Part shown: one piece after another, positions 30,437 to 38,497 of the stretch | Position numbering within the stretch: position 1 is the first letter of the stretch | Layout: each line of letters begins with the position of its first letter | NCBI RefSeq assembly: GCF_015354445.1 | Contig: NZ_JADKYT010000001.1 | Coordinates: 496,001-560,000, forward strand | Length of the DNA stretch: 64,000 nucleotides | Direction: 5' to 3' | Source of the DNA: Methylophilus sp. QUAN | Lineage (GTDB): Bacteria; Pseudomonadota; Gammaproteobacteria; Burkholderiales; Methylophilaceae | Notes under the pieces: generated by a model | The model's input: only the letters and a program-made list of their open reading frames with translations | What the model was told of the DNA's origin: nothing | The model's database searches: none | Translations under genes and position numbers: made by a program

Positions 30437-32590
30437 TTAGAACTTGTATTGCGCGCTCAGGCCAAGCAAATAGTTGCGGCCAGCGGCAGGTTCGAAGAAG
30501 CGCAAATTGGCGTCATTGACGCGGATTGCGCCGATGTATTCACGATCGAACATATTTTCTATGCGGATATACTCTCTGAATGACCAGTGTGAGAGTGTTT
30601 GCTCAAAGCCTGCACGCATGTTGAATATCGTATATGACGATGCGCTATCAGAGTTGAGGTCGTCAACATACACTTTGCTGTTATAGCGGCCTTCCAAAGC
30701 GCTATAGAAACCAAGTGGCGCATATTTCCAGGCAACTTCACCATAAAGTTGGTTGCGATAGGTGCCTGGAATTTTATTGCCGGACTCCACGGTTCTGGTT
30801 GCGCCGGAGGAGGTGATGTAACTAAAGTCAGAGTCAAACTCTGCATCCAGGACGCTGTAAGACAGGTAGGTTGAAATATTGTTATCAAACTGGCTGTTCA
30901 GTGATAGCTCCACACCCTTGCGTTTAGTTTGTTTGGCGTTACCGTAGATGCTTCTGTTGGCAGCGCTAGTTTCGCGCAATACGATTTCATCATCAGTATC
31001 AATTTTAAACACACTGATTGTTGCCAGAGTGTCATCATTTAAATACGCCTTGGCACCCACCTCATAGTTCTGGCTTTTGCTGGACTTTAAATTAAGATTA
31101 GGCGCGCCATTCGTGGTTGCGTCGTAGGCGGCTTCAATAAATGTGGGTGTCTCAAAACCTTTACCGTAGTTCGCATATAAGTTAAAGGTAGGGGTAACTT
31201 TCCATACAATGCCCGCAACAGGGTTGGTTTTTTCGTAGGAAACATTGCCGCTATTGTTACCATTGTTACCAGTCCCAGTCAGAAAACGGTCTTTAACCTC
31301 TAGATTAACTTTTGTTCGTCTCAAGCCCGCGTGGATATCAATGGATTCTGTAGCTGAAAGCATGCCTTGAACATAGCGATCATAGTTCGTTGAGATGTTG
31401 TCTTCATCTCTATTTAAGGCATTGTTCGCGTTGTTTGCAACCGAAGTACTTCTTTTGACGCCGCCATCTGTATTGATATCCAAGCGGGTGTCGGTTGACT
31501 TTCCGTAATTCGCACCGATGTAGAAGTTATATTTCTTGCCAAACACTTCACCATGATTGTTCCAGCGCAAGTCTGTGCCCCAGAATTCGCGTGAAATTTG
31601 GCTAGCACGGCCTACACTAGTCGTTGCGCTGGTCGAGAGGTACTGCAGATTCTCTCTGGTGCCTACGTAGTTTACAAAGTTAATTGAGTTGTTTTCATTA
31701 AAGGCATGCTCCAAGTTAAAGCCAACTTGGGTATGGCTGCGGCTCACTCTGGTGTCTGCGCGTAATGCACTGTTGGGCACAGCCTTGGGATTGTTGAATG
31801 CGGATGGATCATTAGCGGTTGCGACACGAGGTAATCCAAGTGGATCTTGAGCGTCTTGCTGGAACCAGTTAACCAGCGTAGTCAGTTTGGTGTCTTCTGT
31901 AATATTAAATTTGAATTTTGCCGTCGCCATTTGCTTGTCGCTAGTGCTATGGTTGCGGTATCCATCCGAGCTGAAGTTCGAAATATTGAGCATGTATTCC
32001 ATACCTTCATATTGACCAGCAGCTTCCATGATTTCACGTTTAGTATCGTAACTGCCAAACATGGTGGTTGCCCCTAATGTCGGTGTTGCAGGCGCATTTC
32101 TTGTAAACATTTGAATCACACCGCCGGACGAGTTGCCGTACAGGGACGAGAACGGGCCACGCATCACTTCTATGCTTTTAATCGATGACAAGTCGACAAC
32201 GCCCGGTTGGCCTTGGCCATCGGGCATGGTGAGAGGAATGCCGTCGACATAGACGCGTACACCGCGTACCCCAAAAGATGAGCGTGAGCCGAAGCCGCGG
32301 CTGGAAATTTGCGGGTCCTGTGCTTGTTGGGTACGGTTTTGTGCCGTGATGCCAGGTACGCGAATCAGGCTTTCGGACAAGTTCATTTGCAGTTGGCCGT
32401 CTTTGATATTTTTTTGCTCAACCACATCAATGGCGACAGGCAAGTCGAAGCTGTTTTGTGCCTGGCGGGTCGCGGTGACAACTACCGGCGAAAGGGTGAG
32501 TGTTTGTTCTTCATCCGCCATGGCTTGCGGCAGGTTGGCAAAGGCAGCAGAAATGGCGATGTATAGGGGCGTAAAACGAGGTGCGCGCAT
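30437..32590 (-). CDS. TonB-dependent outer-membrane receptor, YncD/PqqU-like
   Basis: 717-residue TonB-dependent transporter. The signal peptide ends QAMA at residue 25, a TonB-box-like [12 protein letters not shown] follows, then the plug domain (about 50-165) and the 22-strand barrel ending in an aromatic residue (SAQYKF). As recalled from memory, segments match E. coli YncD closely: [78 protein letters not shown]. YncD has been reported as the PQQ receptor PqqU, so PQQ uptake is the leading guess; a siderophore or other cofactor remains possible. It has its own terminator and a palindrome upstream. Confidence 0.85.
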   Translation of the reverse strand: MRAPRFTPLYIAISAAFANLPQAMADEEQTLTLSPVVVTATRQAQNSFDLPVAIDVVEQKNIKDGQLQMNLSESLIRVPGITAQNRTQQAQDPQISSRGFGSRSSFGVRGVRVYVDGIPLTMPDGQGQPGVVDLSSIKSIEVMRGPFSSLYGNSSGGVIQMFTRNAPATPTLGATTMFGSYDTKREIMEAAGQYEGMEYMLNISNFSSDGYRNHSTSDKQMATAKFKFNITEDTKLTTLVNWFQQDAQDPLGLPRVATANDPSAFNNPKAVPNSALRADTRVSRSHTQVGFNLEHAFNENNSINFVNYVGTRENLQYLSTSATTSVGRASQISREFWGTDLRWNNHGEVFGKKYNFYIGANYGKSTDTRLDINTDGGVKRSTSVANNANNALNRDEDNISTNYDRYVQGMLSATESIDIHAGLRRTKVNLEVKDRFLTGTGNNGNNSGNVSYEKTNPVAGIVWKVTPTFNLYANYGKGFETPTFIEAAYDATTNGAPNLNLKSSKSQNYEVGAKAYLNDDTLATISVFKIDTDDEIVLRETSAANRSIYGNAKQTKRKGVELSLNSQFDNNISTYLSYSVLDAEFDSDFSYITSSGATRTVESGNKIPGTYRNQLYGEVAWKYAPLGFYSALEGRYNSKVYVDDLNSDSASSYTIFNMRAGFEQTLSHWSFREYIRIENMFDREYIGAIRVNDANLRFFEPAAGRNYLLGLSAQYKF

Positions 32591-32650
32591 TGTAATTCTC
32601 AGTGCTAAAAATAGACTGCGCGATTGTAAGCTGAGTGTAAGCTTGGGCGG

Positions 32651-32676
32651 CTCAGTATTTTCATGAAAATACTGAG
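32651..32676. promoter_or_regulatory. Perfect 26-bp palindrome upstream of the receptor gene
   Basis: Arms CTCAGTATTTTCA / TGAAAATACTGAG with no gap. It lies 61 bases before the receptor start and 20 bases after the coaBC stop. No T-run follows on the minus strand, so an operator is more likely than a terminator. A further ATTCTCAGT (32595-32603) next to the receptor start is complementary to ACTGAGAAT at the palindrome edge. It does not resemble a Fur or LexA box. Confidence 0.75.
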
Positions 32677-32696
32677 AATGACCGATTTAATTGGCG

Positions 32697-33887
32697 TTAA
32701 TCAAATTGGCTTTTAAGGTGCGTTAAGAGTTTGAATGCAATGTTAATTTTATCGTCGCTGTCGAATGCATGTTCACCAGATGCATCTATGATGGTGACTG
32801 CATTTTGATCACTGCCCATGGCACTATTGGCGTGATTGGCCACGATCATGGGTATGCGTTTTGCCAGTCTTTTTTGCTTGGCATAATCAAGCACTTGTTC
32901 TGTTTCTGCCGCGAAGCCGACGCAATAGGGTGGGTTGGGTAAAGAGGCGACATCCGCCAGAATGTCTTTGTTCTTTATGAGTTTCACCGTAAGTGTTTCC
33001 TCACTTTTTTTGATTTTTTGCTCAGCAGAAACATCCGGTCTGTAGTCAGCAACGGCAGCGACACCTATAAATATGTCCTGGCTGGCAATATGTTGCATCA
33101 CTGTTTGGTACATGTCCTGCGCGCTGCTGGCAAAGTAGGCGTGGCTGGTTGCCGGGCGCGTGGCACTGGCGTGGCCGTGCACCAGGGTGACTTCTGCGCC
33201 CATGCGCATAGCGACCTGCGCCAGGGAATAGCCCATTTTTCCGCTGCTCAGGTTGGTGAGGCCGCGTACCGGGTCCAGTTTTTCCAGTGTGGCACCCGCC
33301 GTGATCATGATTTTCTTGCCTGCTAACAGCTTAGGCGTAAAAAAACTGTTTAACGCTTCCAGCAGGTCTTCTGGTTCCAGCATCCGGCCTTGGCCCACCT
33401 CACCGCAAGCCTGCTCGCCGCTATCGGGGCCTAATGTGGTGATGCCGTCCTGCTGCAATTGCACGATGTTACGCTGTGTCGCCGGGTTCTCCCACATTTG
33501 CCGGTTCATTGCTGGTGCGACCAGAAGTGGGCACTCACGTGCAAGGCATAAGGTGGAGAGTAAATCGTTGGCAAAACCATGTGCCAGTTTGGCGATAAAG
33601 TCTGCACTGGCAGGCGCCACTAAAATCGCATCCGCTTTGCGGCTGAGCTCTATGTGTGGCATGCCGTTGGGAATACGCTGATCCCAGCTATCGACAAACA
33701 CCGGGTTGCCGGACAGCGCCTGTAATGTTGTGGGGGTGATGAAGTGGGTCGCTGCTTCTGTCATCACCACTTGTACGCTATGGCCTTGTTTGACCAGTAA
33801 GCGAACCAGTTCTGCCGTCTTGTAGGCGGCAATGCCGCCAGTCACGCCTAGCAGTAGATGACGAGAATGTGAGTGCGTTGGAATCAT
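32697..33887 (-). CDS. coaBC: Bifunctional phosphopantothenoylcysteine decarboxylase / phosphopantothenate-cysteine ligase
   Basis: 396-residue coenzyme A biosynthesis enzyme. The N-terminal flavin-dependent CoaC part (about 10-180) shows catalytic H78, the PAMN motif with N128, and the active-site cysteine C161 in GEQACGEVGQGRM. The CoaB part begins near residue 190 with ITAGATLEKLDPVRGLTN and SSGKMGYSLA, and has VAAVADYRP with the KIKK lysines. TAGAT replaces the more common TAGGT, a mild change. Reactions: ligation of cysteine to 4'-phosphopantothenate, then decarboxylation. Divergent from the HExxH gene. Confidence 0.97.
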   Translation of the reverse strand: MIPTHSHSRHLLLGVTGGIAAYKTAELVRLLVKQGHSVQVVMTEAATHFITPTTLQALSGNPVFVDSWDQRIPNGMPHIELSRKADAILVAPASADFIAKLAHGFANDLLSTLCLARECPLLVAPAMNRQMWENPATQRNIVQLQQDGITTLGPDSGEQACGEVGQGRMLEPEDLLEALNSFFTPKLLAGKKIMITAGATLEKLDPVRGLTNLSSGKMGYSLAQVAMRMGAEVTLVHGHASATRPATSHAYFASSAQDMYQTVMQHIASQDIFIGVAAVADYRPDVSAEQKIKKSEETLTVKLIKNKDILADVASLPNPPYCVGFAAETEQVLDYAKQKRLAKRIPMIVANHANSAMGSDQNAVTIIDASGEHAFDSDDKINIAFKLLTHLKSQFD

Positions 33888-33987
33888 GGCTGCATTTTAA
33901 CTGTAAAGCGTCTGCAATTGCCATTTCTCGGCTATGTGGCCTTTTCTTTAAAAATGTTAACATTGAGTCATCAATGAGGTGGGGCGC

Positions 33988-34755
33988 ATGATAAAGTTAG
34001 TCAGGATTCTTTTCTGGGTGGTTGTGGTGCTGACTGCATTGATGCAGCTGTGGCAAGAGTATCAAACCCTGCAATGGCGCAAGCCTTTGAATGTGGCGGT
34101 GTACCCGATCAATGCCGATGGTACGCCTGTGGTGGATGCCTATATTGCCAGTTTGCGTGAGCAGGATTTCGACATGATTGCGCAGTTTTTCTCGCGCGAA
34201 GCCTTGAAATACCAATTGCCTTTGCGTCGCCCGGTGACGATTTACTTGGGCCCTGAAGTTCACGATATCCCGCCTGCGCCGCCAGCGGTCAATGGCCAGT
34301 TACTGGATATTATCCTGTGGAGCCTCAAGTTCAGGTGGTTTAGCTGGGGCCATCAGCCTGAGGTCGGTGTGCCTGTTGATATCAAGCTGTATCTGTTGTA
34401 TCACGACCCATCCCAACATCGCCGTTTATTACATTCCACCGCTTTGCACAAAGGCCGGATTGGCCGTGTGAATCTGTTTGCTGAAAACAGTCAGCATGCC
34501 ACCAATGCCGTCATTATCAGCCATGAGTTGCTGCATACCTTGAGTGCCTCGGATAAATATGATTTGAATACCAGCCTGCCTGTGTTCCCGCAAGGGTATG
34601 CCGAGCCTTATGCGCAACCGCTTTATCCTCAGGCTATGGCCGAAGTGATGGCAGGCAAGGTGCCGCAAACCGCACAAAAAGCGAGCATGGCCAAAGGCCT
34701 GGACGCCGTAGTGATCGGTAGGCCAACCGCGCGTGAAATTGGCTGGTCAAAGTAA
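33988..34755 (+). CDS. Membrane-anchored putative zinc metallopeptidase (HExxH)
   Basis: 255-residue protein of unknown function. The ATG was preferred over a GTG nine bases upstream because AGGTGGGG lies at proper distance. One N-terminal hydrophobic segment (residues 5-20, ILFWVVVVLTALMQLW) anchors or exports it, leaving a periplasmic domain. HELLH at residues 179-183 is a zinc-peptidase motif, followed by TLSASDKYD and a conserved-looking PQGYAEP. The third zinc ligand is unassigned. It sits 12 bases before radC, divergent from coaBC. Substrate is unknown; this may be a known but uncharacterised family. Confidence 0.7.
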   Translation: MIKLVRILFWVVVVLTALMQLWQEYQTLQWRKPLNVAVYPINADGTPVVDAYIASLREQDFDMIAQFFSREALKYQLPLRRPVTIYLGPEVHDIPPAPPAVNGQLLDIILWSLKFRWFSWGHQPEVGVPVDIKLYLLYHDPSQHRRLLHSTALHKGRIGRVNLFAENSQHATNAVIISHELLHTLSASDKYDLNTSLPVFPQGYAEPYAQPLYPQAMAEVMAGKVPQTAQKASMAKGLDAVVIGRPTAREIGWSK

Positions 34756-34767
34756 ACGGGAGGCGCG

Positions 34768-35442
34768 ATGGCAATCACCGATTGGCCAGAACAGGAACGA
34801 CCACGCGAGAAACTATTGCGTGCAGGTGCGACAGCCTTGTCTGACGCAGAGTTGCTGGCTATTTTTCTGCGTGTCGGTATGGCAGGCAAAACCGCTGTGG
34901 ACCTGGCGCGTGACCTGTTACAGCATTTTCAAAGCCTGAATGGTGTGTTTTCGGCAGATGTTCAACAGATGACAGCGGTCCCTGGCATGGGGGTGAGCAA
35001 ATACTGCCAGTTGCAGGCGGTGCTTGAGATGAGCAAGCGTGCGCTGGGTGAAACTTTGCAGCAAAAAGATAGTTTTCGCTCGCCCACTCAGGTCAAAGAC
35101 TATTTGCAGTTGCAATTGTCGCACCTGCAACGTGAGGTGTTCGGCATTATGTTTCTGGATGCGCAGAATCGCCTGATTGCTTATGAAACTTTGTTTGAAG
35201 GCAGTTTGATGCAAACCAGTGTCTATCCGCGAGAAGTCGTGAAGCGCGCGCTGGCCTTAAACGCGGCGGCCCTGATCTTGAGTCACAACCATCCTGGCGG
35301 CGCGGCGGTGCCCAGTCGTGCCGATGAGCAATTGACCATCAGTTTGAAAGACGCTTTAAACCTAGTGGATATCAAGGTGCTGGATCACATTATTGTGGCC
35401 AAGCAGGAAACGTTTTCGTTTAGTGAGCGGGGATTGATTTGA
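34768..35442 (+). CDS. radC: RadC family JAMM-domain protein
   Basis: 224 residues. An N-terminal helix-hairpin-helix-like half (residues 1-100) is followed by a JAB1/MPN metal site: E144, then [15 protein letters not shown] with H173, H175 and D186, complete for zinc binding. The family's role is not settled; an early link to DNA repair was later attributed to another gene, and plasmid relatives act in anti-restriction settings. The ATG follows GGGAGGCG. It forms a two-gene unit with the HExxH gene. Confidence 0.95.
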   Translation: MAITDWPEQERPREKLLRAGATALSDAELLAIFLRVGMAGKTAVDLARDLLQHFQSLNGVFSADVQQMTAVPGMGVSKYCQLQAVLEMSKRALGETLQQKDSFRSPTQVKDYLQLQLSHLQREVFGIMFLDAQNRLIAYETLFEGSLMQTSVYPREVVKRALALNAAALILSHNHPGGAAVPSRADEQLTISLKDALNLVDIKVLDHIIVAKQETFSFSERGLI

Positions 35443-35460
35443 GATGTGCAGGCAGGGAGG

Positions 35461-35536
35461 TGGTGGGTGCTAACGGGGTCGAACCGCTGACATTCGCCTT
35501 GTAAGGGCGACGCTCTACCAACTGAGCTAAGCACCC
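35461..35536 (-). tRNA. tRNA-Val (UAC)
   Basis: 76-base cloverleaf including an encoded CCA. Acceptor stem GGGTGCT / AGCACCC, D-arm with TAGCTCAGTTGGTAGAGC, anticodon loop CTTACAA giving anticodon TAC (35501-35503), and the T-arm with GGTTCGACC. Convergent with radC. Confidence 0.97.
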
Positions 35537-35557
35537 GTGCCTTGCAACGAAGGCCGC

Positions 35558-35585
35558 ATTATACCGAAACTCTTTTTTCCTGCAA
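35558..35585 (-). promoter_or_regulatory. Promoter of tRNA-Val
   Basis: Minus strand: TTGCAG (weak -35), 16-base spacer, TATAAT (perfect -10), followed by a GC-rich discriminator GCGGCC, the kind typical of stable-RNA promoters under stringent control. Confidence 0.65.
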
Positions 35586-35639
35586 GAGCTCGCAAAGAAA
35601 TTATTGGAGGTTTGTGAGAAGGGCGGTGAGCGGGCAGCT

Positions 35640-35873
35640 TTAAACCGTCAATCGTTTGGTGATATTGATTAATTGCAGTGAAATGTCGGCCATGCCTGTT
35701 TTACGCTTGTCTGCCATCTCTGAGAGTAAAGAATACGCTTGTTCTTCACTCAGGTCGCGCTGATGCATCAAAATCTCTTTGGCGGAGTCGACCAGTTTCT
35801 GGTCTTCTGTGCTCAGGATGATGTGCGGTCTGGGGAAAGCTGAAGCTGACATGTTGGGGGCTGCGGGTCTCAT
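35640..35873 (-). CDS. Stand-alone ANTAR-domain RNA-binding protein
   Basis: 77-residue protein consisting of almost nothing but an ANTAR domain: about residues 20-72, with KLVDSAKEILMHQRDLSEEQ and AYSLLSEMADKRK matching the three-helix pattern. ANTAR domains bind paired hairpins in leader RNA and prevent termination. Usually they are fused to a receiver or other sensor; none is present here. The usual glycine after AK is glutamate. The start is uncertain (ATG at residue 1 or 8; neither has a good ribosome-binding site). Divergent from cstA across about 260 bases. Confidence 0.7.
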   Translation of the reverse strand: MRPAAPNMSASAFPRPHIILSTEDQKLVDSAKEILMHQRDLSEEQAYSLLSEMADKRKTGMADISLQLINITKRLTV

Positions 35874-35935
35874 TGCTTAATCATGGAAAAAGGTCCTATT
35901 ACGGTTTAGCAATCTGCATGCCAATTGGTGAGTTT

Positions 35936-35964
35936 TTGTTAATATGATGATTTTAAACAATAAT
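35936..35964 (+). promoter_or_regulatory. Possible cstA promoter
   Basis: TTGTTA (4 of 6), 17-base spacer, AATAAT (5 of 6). It would give a leader of roughly 165 bases before cstA. Confidence 0.45.
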
Positions 35965-36009
35965 TCTCCTGATTTGGATGGTGGTGTACGCGTGAGCTTG
36001 GTGATGTTT

Positions 36010-36034
36010 GTGCACCACGGCAGTGCCGTTGCAC
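36010..36034 (+). promoter_or_regulatory. Hairpin in the cstA leader
   Basis: GTGCA-CC-ACGGC / GCCGT-TGCAC pair with an AGT loop and a two-base bulge, ten base pairs in all. A GC-rich structure here, 100 bases before the cstA start and next to an ANTAR gene, may be regulatory. No hexaloop pair of the standard ANTAR target was identified with confidence. Confidence 0.5.
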
Positions 36035-36133
36035 CACAGCAACAGATGTTAGCAGGCAATGCTGTTTTTGCGCACGGAGAGCCTTTTTGTTACAGTGCAA
36101 ATCATTAAAAAAACAGGAAAGAATTCCATCATT

Positions 36134-38185
36134 ATGAAAGCTTTTTGGAGTCGTGCAGGCTGGGCCAGTTTGGCCTTGTTGGGGGCAGCTGCGTTGGCGC
36201 ATGTGGCCATGGCGCGCGGGGAGACATTAAATGCACTGTGGCTGATTACGGCCGCAGTGTGTGTGTATTTGATTGCTTATCGCTTTTACTCGGCCTGGAT
36301 TGCGGCCAATGTGCTCGCTATTGATACTACGCGGGCGACACCGGCGGAGCGCTTAAACAATGGGCGCGATTATGTGCCGACCAATCGCTGGGTGGTGTTT
36401 GGTCACCATTTTGCCGCGATTGCCGGGCCTGGGCCATTGGTCGGGCCAACCCTGGCGGCGCAATTTGGTTATTTGCCGGGCACTTTGTGGATATTGATCG
36501 GTGCGGTACTGGGCGGCGCTGTGCAAGATATGGTCACGCTGTTTTTGTCTACACGCCGCAATGGCCGCAGCCTGGGGCAGATGGCGCGTGACGAAATTGG
36601 CGCCATTGGTGGCACGGCGGCCATGATAGGCACTTTCCTGATCATGATTATCCTGATCGCTGTGCTTGGCCTGGTCGTGGTGAATGCCATGAAGCATAGT
36701 CCGTGGGGGACTTCCACCGTGGCGGCTACGATTCCGATTGCCATGCTGGTCGGCGTGTATATGCGCTACCTGCGTCCTGGTCGCGTGCTTGAGGCCTCAT
36801 TGCTGGGTGTGATTTTATTGCTGGCATCAGTGGTCTTTGGTGGTTGGATAGATCACCACCCTGTGCTTGGTGCACTGTTTGATCATGAGGGTTTGCCGCT
36901 GGCGTTTGGTGTGATCGTCTATGGTTTTGCCGCGGCGGTCTTGCCAGTCTGGTTGTTGCTGGCCCCGCGTGATTATTTGTCCACATTCATGAAACTGGGT
37001 ACGGTATTGATGCTGGCGATTGCGATTTTATGGTTGCGGCCGGAAATCCATATGCCTGCCATCACGCCTTTTATTGATGGCACTGGCCCGATTTTTGGCG
37101 GCAAACTCTTCCCGTTCGTGTTTATCACCATTGCCTGTGGCGCCATTTCTGGTTTTCATGCCTTGATCGCCAGCGGCACGACGCCAAAATTGATTACCAG
37201 TGAAGGTGATATCCGTATGATCGGCTATGGCGCCATGTTGCTGGAAAGCTTTGTCGCGATCATGGCTATGATCGCCGCCACTGTGCTGGAGCCTGGCGTC
37301 TATTTCGCCATTAACAGTCCGGCCGGGGTAGTAGGTAAAGAAGCGCTGGATGCCGTGAATACCATCAGTAGCTGGGGTTATCAGGTGACCGTGGAACAGA
37401 TGCAACACTTAGCCAGTGCCATGGGCGAAAGCACCTTGTTTGCCCGCACGGGTGGCGCACCCAGCCTTGCCGTCGGCATGGCCAGTATTCTGGGGACGGT
37501 GTTTGGCGAGCATTTGCTGGCATTGTGGTATCACTTTGCGATTATGTTCGAAGCCATTTTTATTCTCACCACATTGGATGCTGGTACGCGTGTGGGTCGC
37601 TTTATGCTGCAGGATATGTTGGGTAACCTGCATCCCAAGCTGGGTGAGACCTCTTACACGCCTTCGGTGATTCTTACCAGTGCACTGGTGGTAGCTGGCT
37701 GGGGCTATTTCCTTTATATCGGCGTCATTGATCCCAATGGTGGCGTCAATATCCTGTGGCCCCTATTTGGCATTGCCAACCAGATGCTGGCGGCGATTGC
37801 ACTCTCCGTTGCGACCGGCATCCTGATTAAATCAGGTAAGGTGACCAAGGCATGGATCACTGGTTTGCCATTGATCTGGCTACTGGCAATCACCACGACG
37901 GCGGCCTATGAAAAAGTCTTCAGTAGTGACATCCGCGTAGGCTTTTTTGCCGCCGCCAATGATTTGTCGCAAAAATTGGCGAGTGGCGTATTGCCACCAG
38001 AAAAAGCGGCCGTGGCGCCACAATTAATTTTTAACCAGCAACTGGATGCCTGGTTAACGTTATTTTTCGTGTCCATGCTGTGGGTCGTGGTGCTGGATAT
38101 GGCCAGAATGAGCCGCCGTTATTTTGCCGGGCAGCCAGTCAGGCCGTCGAGCGAGGCCGCTTATGTTGCCTCGCGCTTGGTGTAA
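36134..38185 (+). CDS. cstA: Carbon starvation protein A (pyruvate/peptide transporter family)
   Basis: 683-residue polytopic inner-membrane protein with about 16-18 hydrophobic segments. Family hallmarks: NNGRDYVPTNRWVVFGHHFA, IAGPGPLVGPTLAAQFGY, SGFHALIASGTTPKL, and TLDAGTRVGRFMLQD. E. coli CstA and BtsT take up pyruvate; CstA was first linked to peptide use. The start MKAFWSRAGW was chosen because 25 extra upstream codons look non-coding, though the AGGAAAG ribosome-binding site is rather far. ybdD follows after ten bases, the conserved pairing. Confidence 0.93.
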   Translation: MKAFWSRAGWASLALLGAAALAHVAMARGETLNALWLITAAVCVYLIAYRFYSAWIAANVLAIDTTRATPAERLNNGRDYVPTNRWVVFGHHFAAIAGPGPLVGPTLAAQFGYLPGTLWILIGAVLGGAVQDMVTLFLSTRRNGRSLGQMARDEIGAIGGTAAMIGTFLIMIILIAVLGLVVVNAMKHSPWGTSTVAATIPIAMLVGVYMRYLRPGRVLEASLLGVILLLASVVFGGWIDHHPVLGALFDHEGLPLAFGVIVYGFAAAVLPVWLLLAPRDYLSTFMKLGTVLMLAIAILWLRPEIHMPAITPFIDGTGPIFGGKLFPFVFITIACGAISGFHALIASGTTPKLITSEGDIRMIGYGAMLLESFVAIMAMIAATVLEPGVYFAINSPAGVVGKEALDAVNTISSWGYQVTVEQMQHLASAMGESTLFARTGGAPSLAVGMASILGTVFGEHLLALWYHFAIMFEAIFILTTLDAGTRVGRFMLQDMLGNLHPKLGETSYTPSVILTSALVVAGWGYFLYIGVIDPNGGVNILWPLFGIANQMLAAIALSVATGILIKSGKVTKAWITGLPLIWLLAITTTAAYEKVFSSDIRVGFFAAANDLSQKLASGVLPPEKAAVAPQLIFNQQLDAWLTLFFVSMLWVVVLDMARMSRRYFAGQPVRPSSEAAYVASRLV

Positions 38186-38195
38186 GGAGAGGCAA

Positions 38196-38390
38196 ATGCG
38201 CGCTTATTGGTTAAAACAAGCCTGGCAGCGGGTGCGCCAGCTATCCGGCGATGATGCCTATGAGCGTTATCTGGCGCATTATGCAGACGTGCACGCCGGG
38301 CAGCCAGGGGCGCATGCGCCGCTTTCACGCGCCGAATTCTTTAAACAGTGGCAAGACCAAAAGTGGACGGGTGTGAAGCGCTGCTGTTAG
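38196..38390 (+). CDS. ybdD: YbdD/YjiX family small protein (DUF466)
   Basis: 64-residue basic protein: WLKQAWQRVRQLSGDDAYER then HADVHAG-like AHYADVHAGQPGAHAPLSR and a C-terminal FFKQWQDQKWTGVKRCC, matching DUF466. In E. coli the YbdD and YjiX partners are needed for pyruvate transport by CstA and BtsT. AAGGAGAGGCAA precedes the ATG. It is in an operon with cstA. Confidence 0.9.
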   Translation: MRAYWLKQAWQRVRQLSGDDAYERYLAHYADVHAGQPGAHAPLSRAEFFKQWQDQKWTGVKRCC

Positions 38391-38410
38391 ATAATCGCTC
38401 CTTAAAGGTT

Positions 38411-38438
38411 GCCTGAATGTAACAAACCTGTTTCAGGC
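38411..38438 (+). terminator. Possible hairpin after ybdD
   Basis: GCCTGAA / TTCAGGC pair around a 14-base loop, 20 bases after the ybdD stop. There is no T-run, so it may be an RNA stabiliser instead of a terminator. Confidence 0.4.
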
Positions 38439-38459
38439 GCGCATGCGGCTGCGGATTCA

Positions 38460-38478
38460 GTTAAAATAATATTTTAAC
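38460..38478 (+). promoter_or_regulatory. AT-rich palindrome upstream of ilvD
   Basis: GTTAAAATA-A-TATTTTAAC, perfect 9-bp arms, ending 19 bases before the ilvD start. It may contain the -10 region (TAAAAT or TATTTT) and could be an operator. Confidence 0.5.
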
Positions 38479-38497
38479 GACAATCCTAGTATTTCTC

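Noticed and set aside
33979-33987. GTG start for the HExxH protein
   Set aside because: The GTG is part of the AGGTGGGG ribosome-binding site of the ATG nine bases later.
36134-38185. Start of CstA 25 codons upstream (MLFLRTESL)
   Set aside because: The added segment is unlike CstA relatives and would place the hairpin very close to the start; the later ATG gives normal family length.
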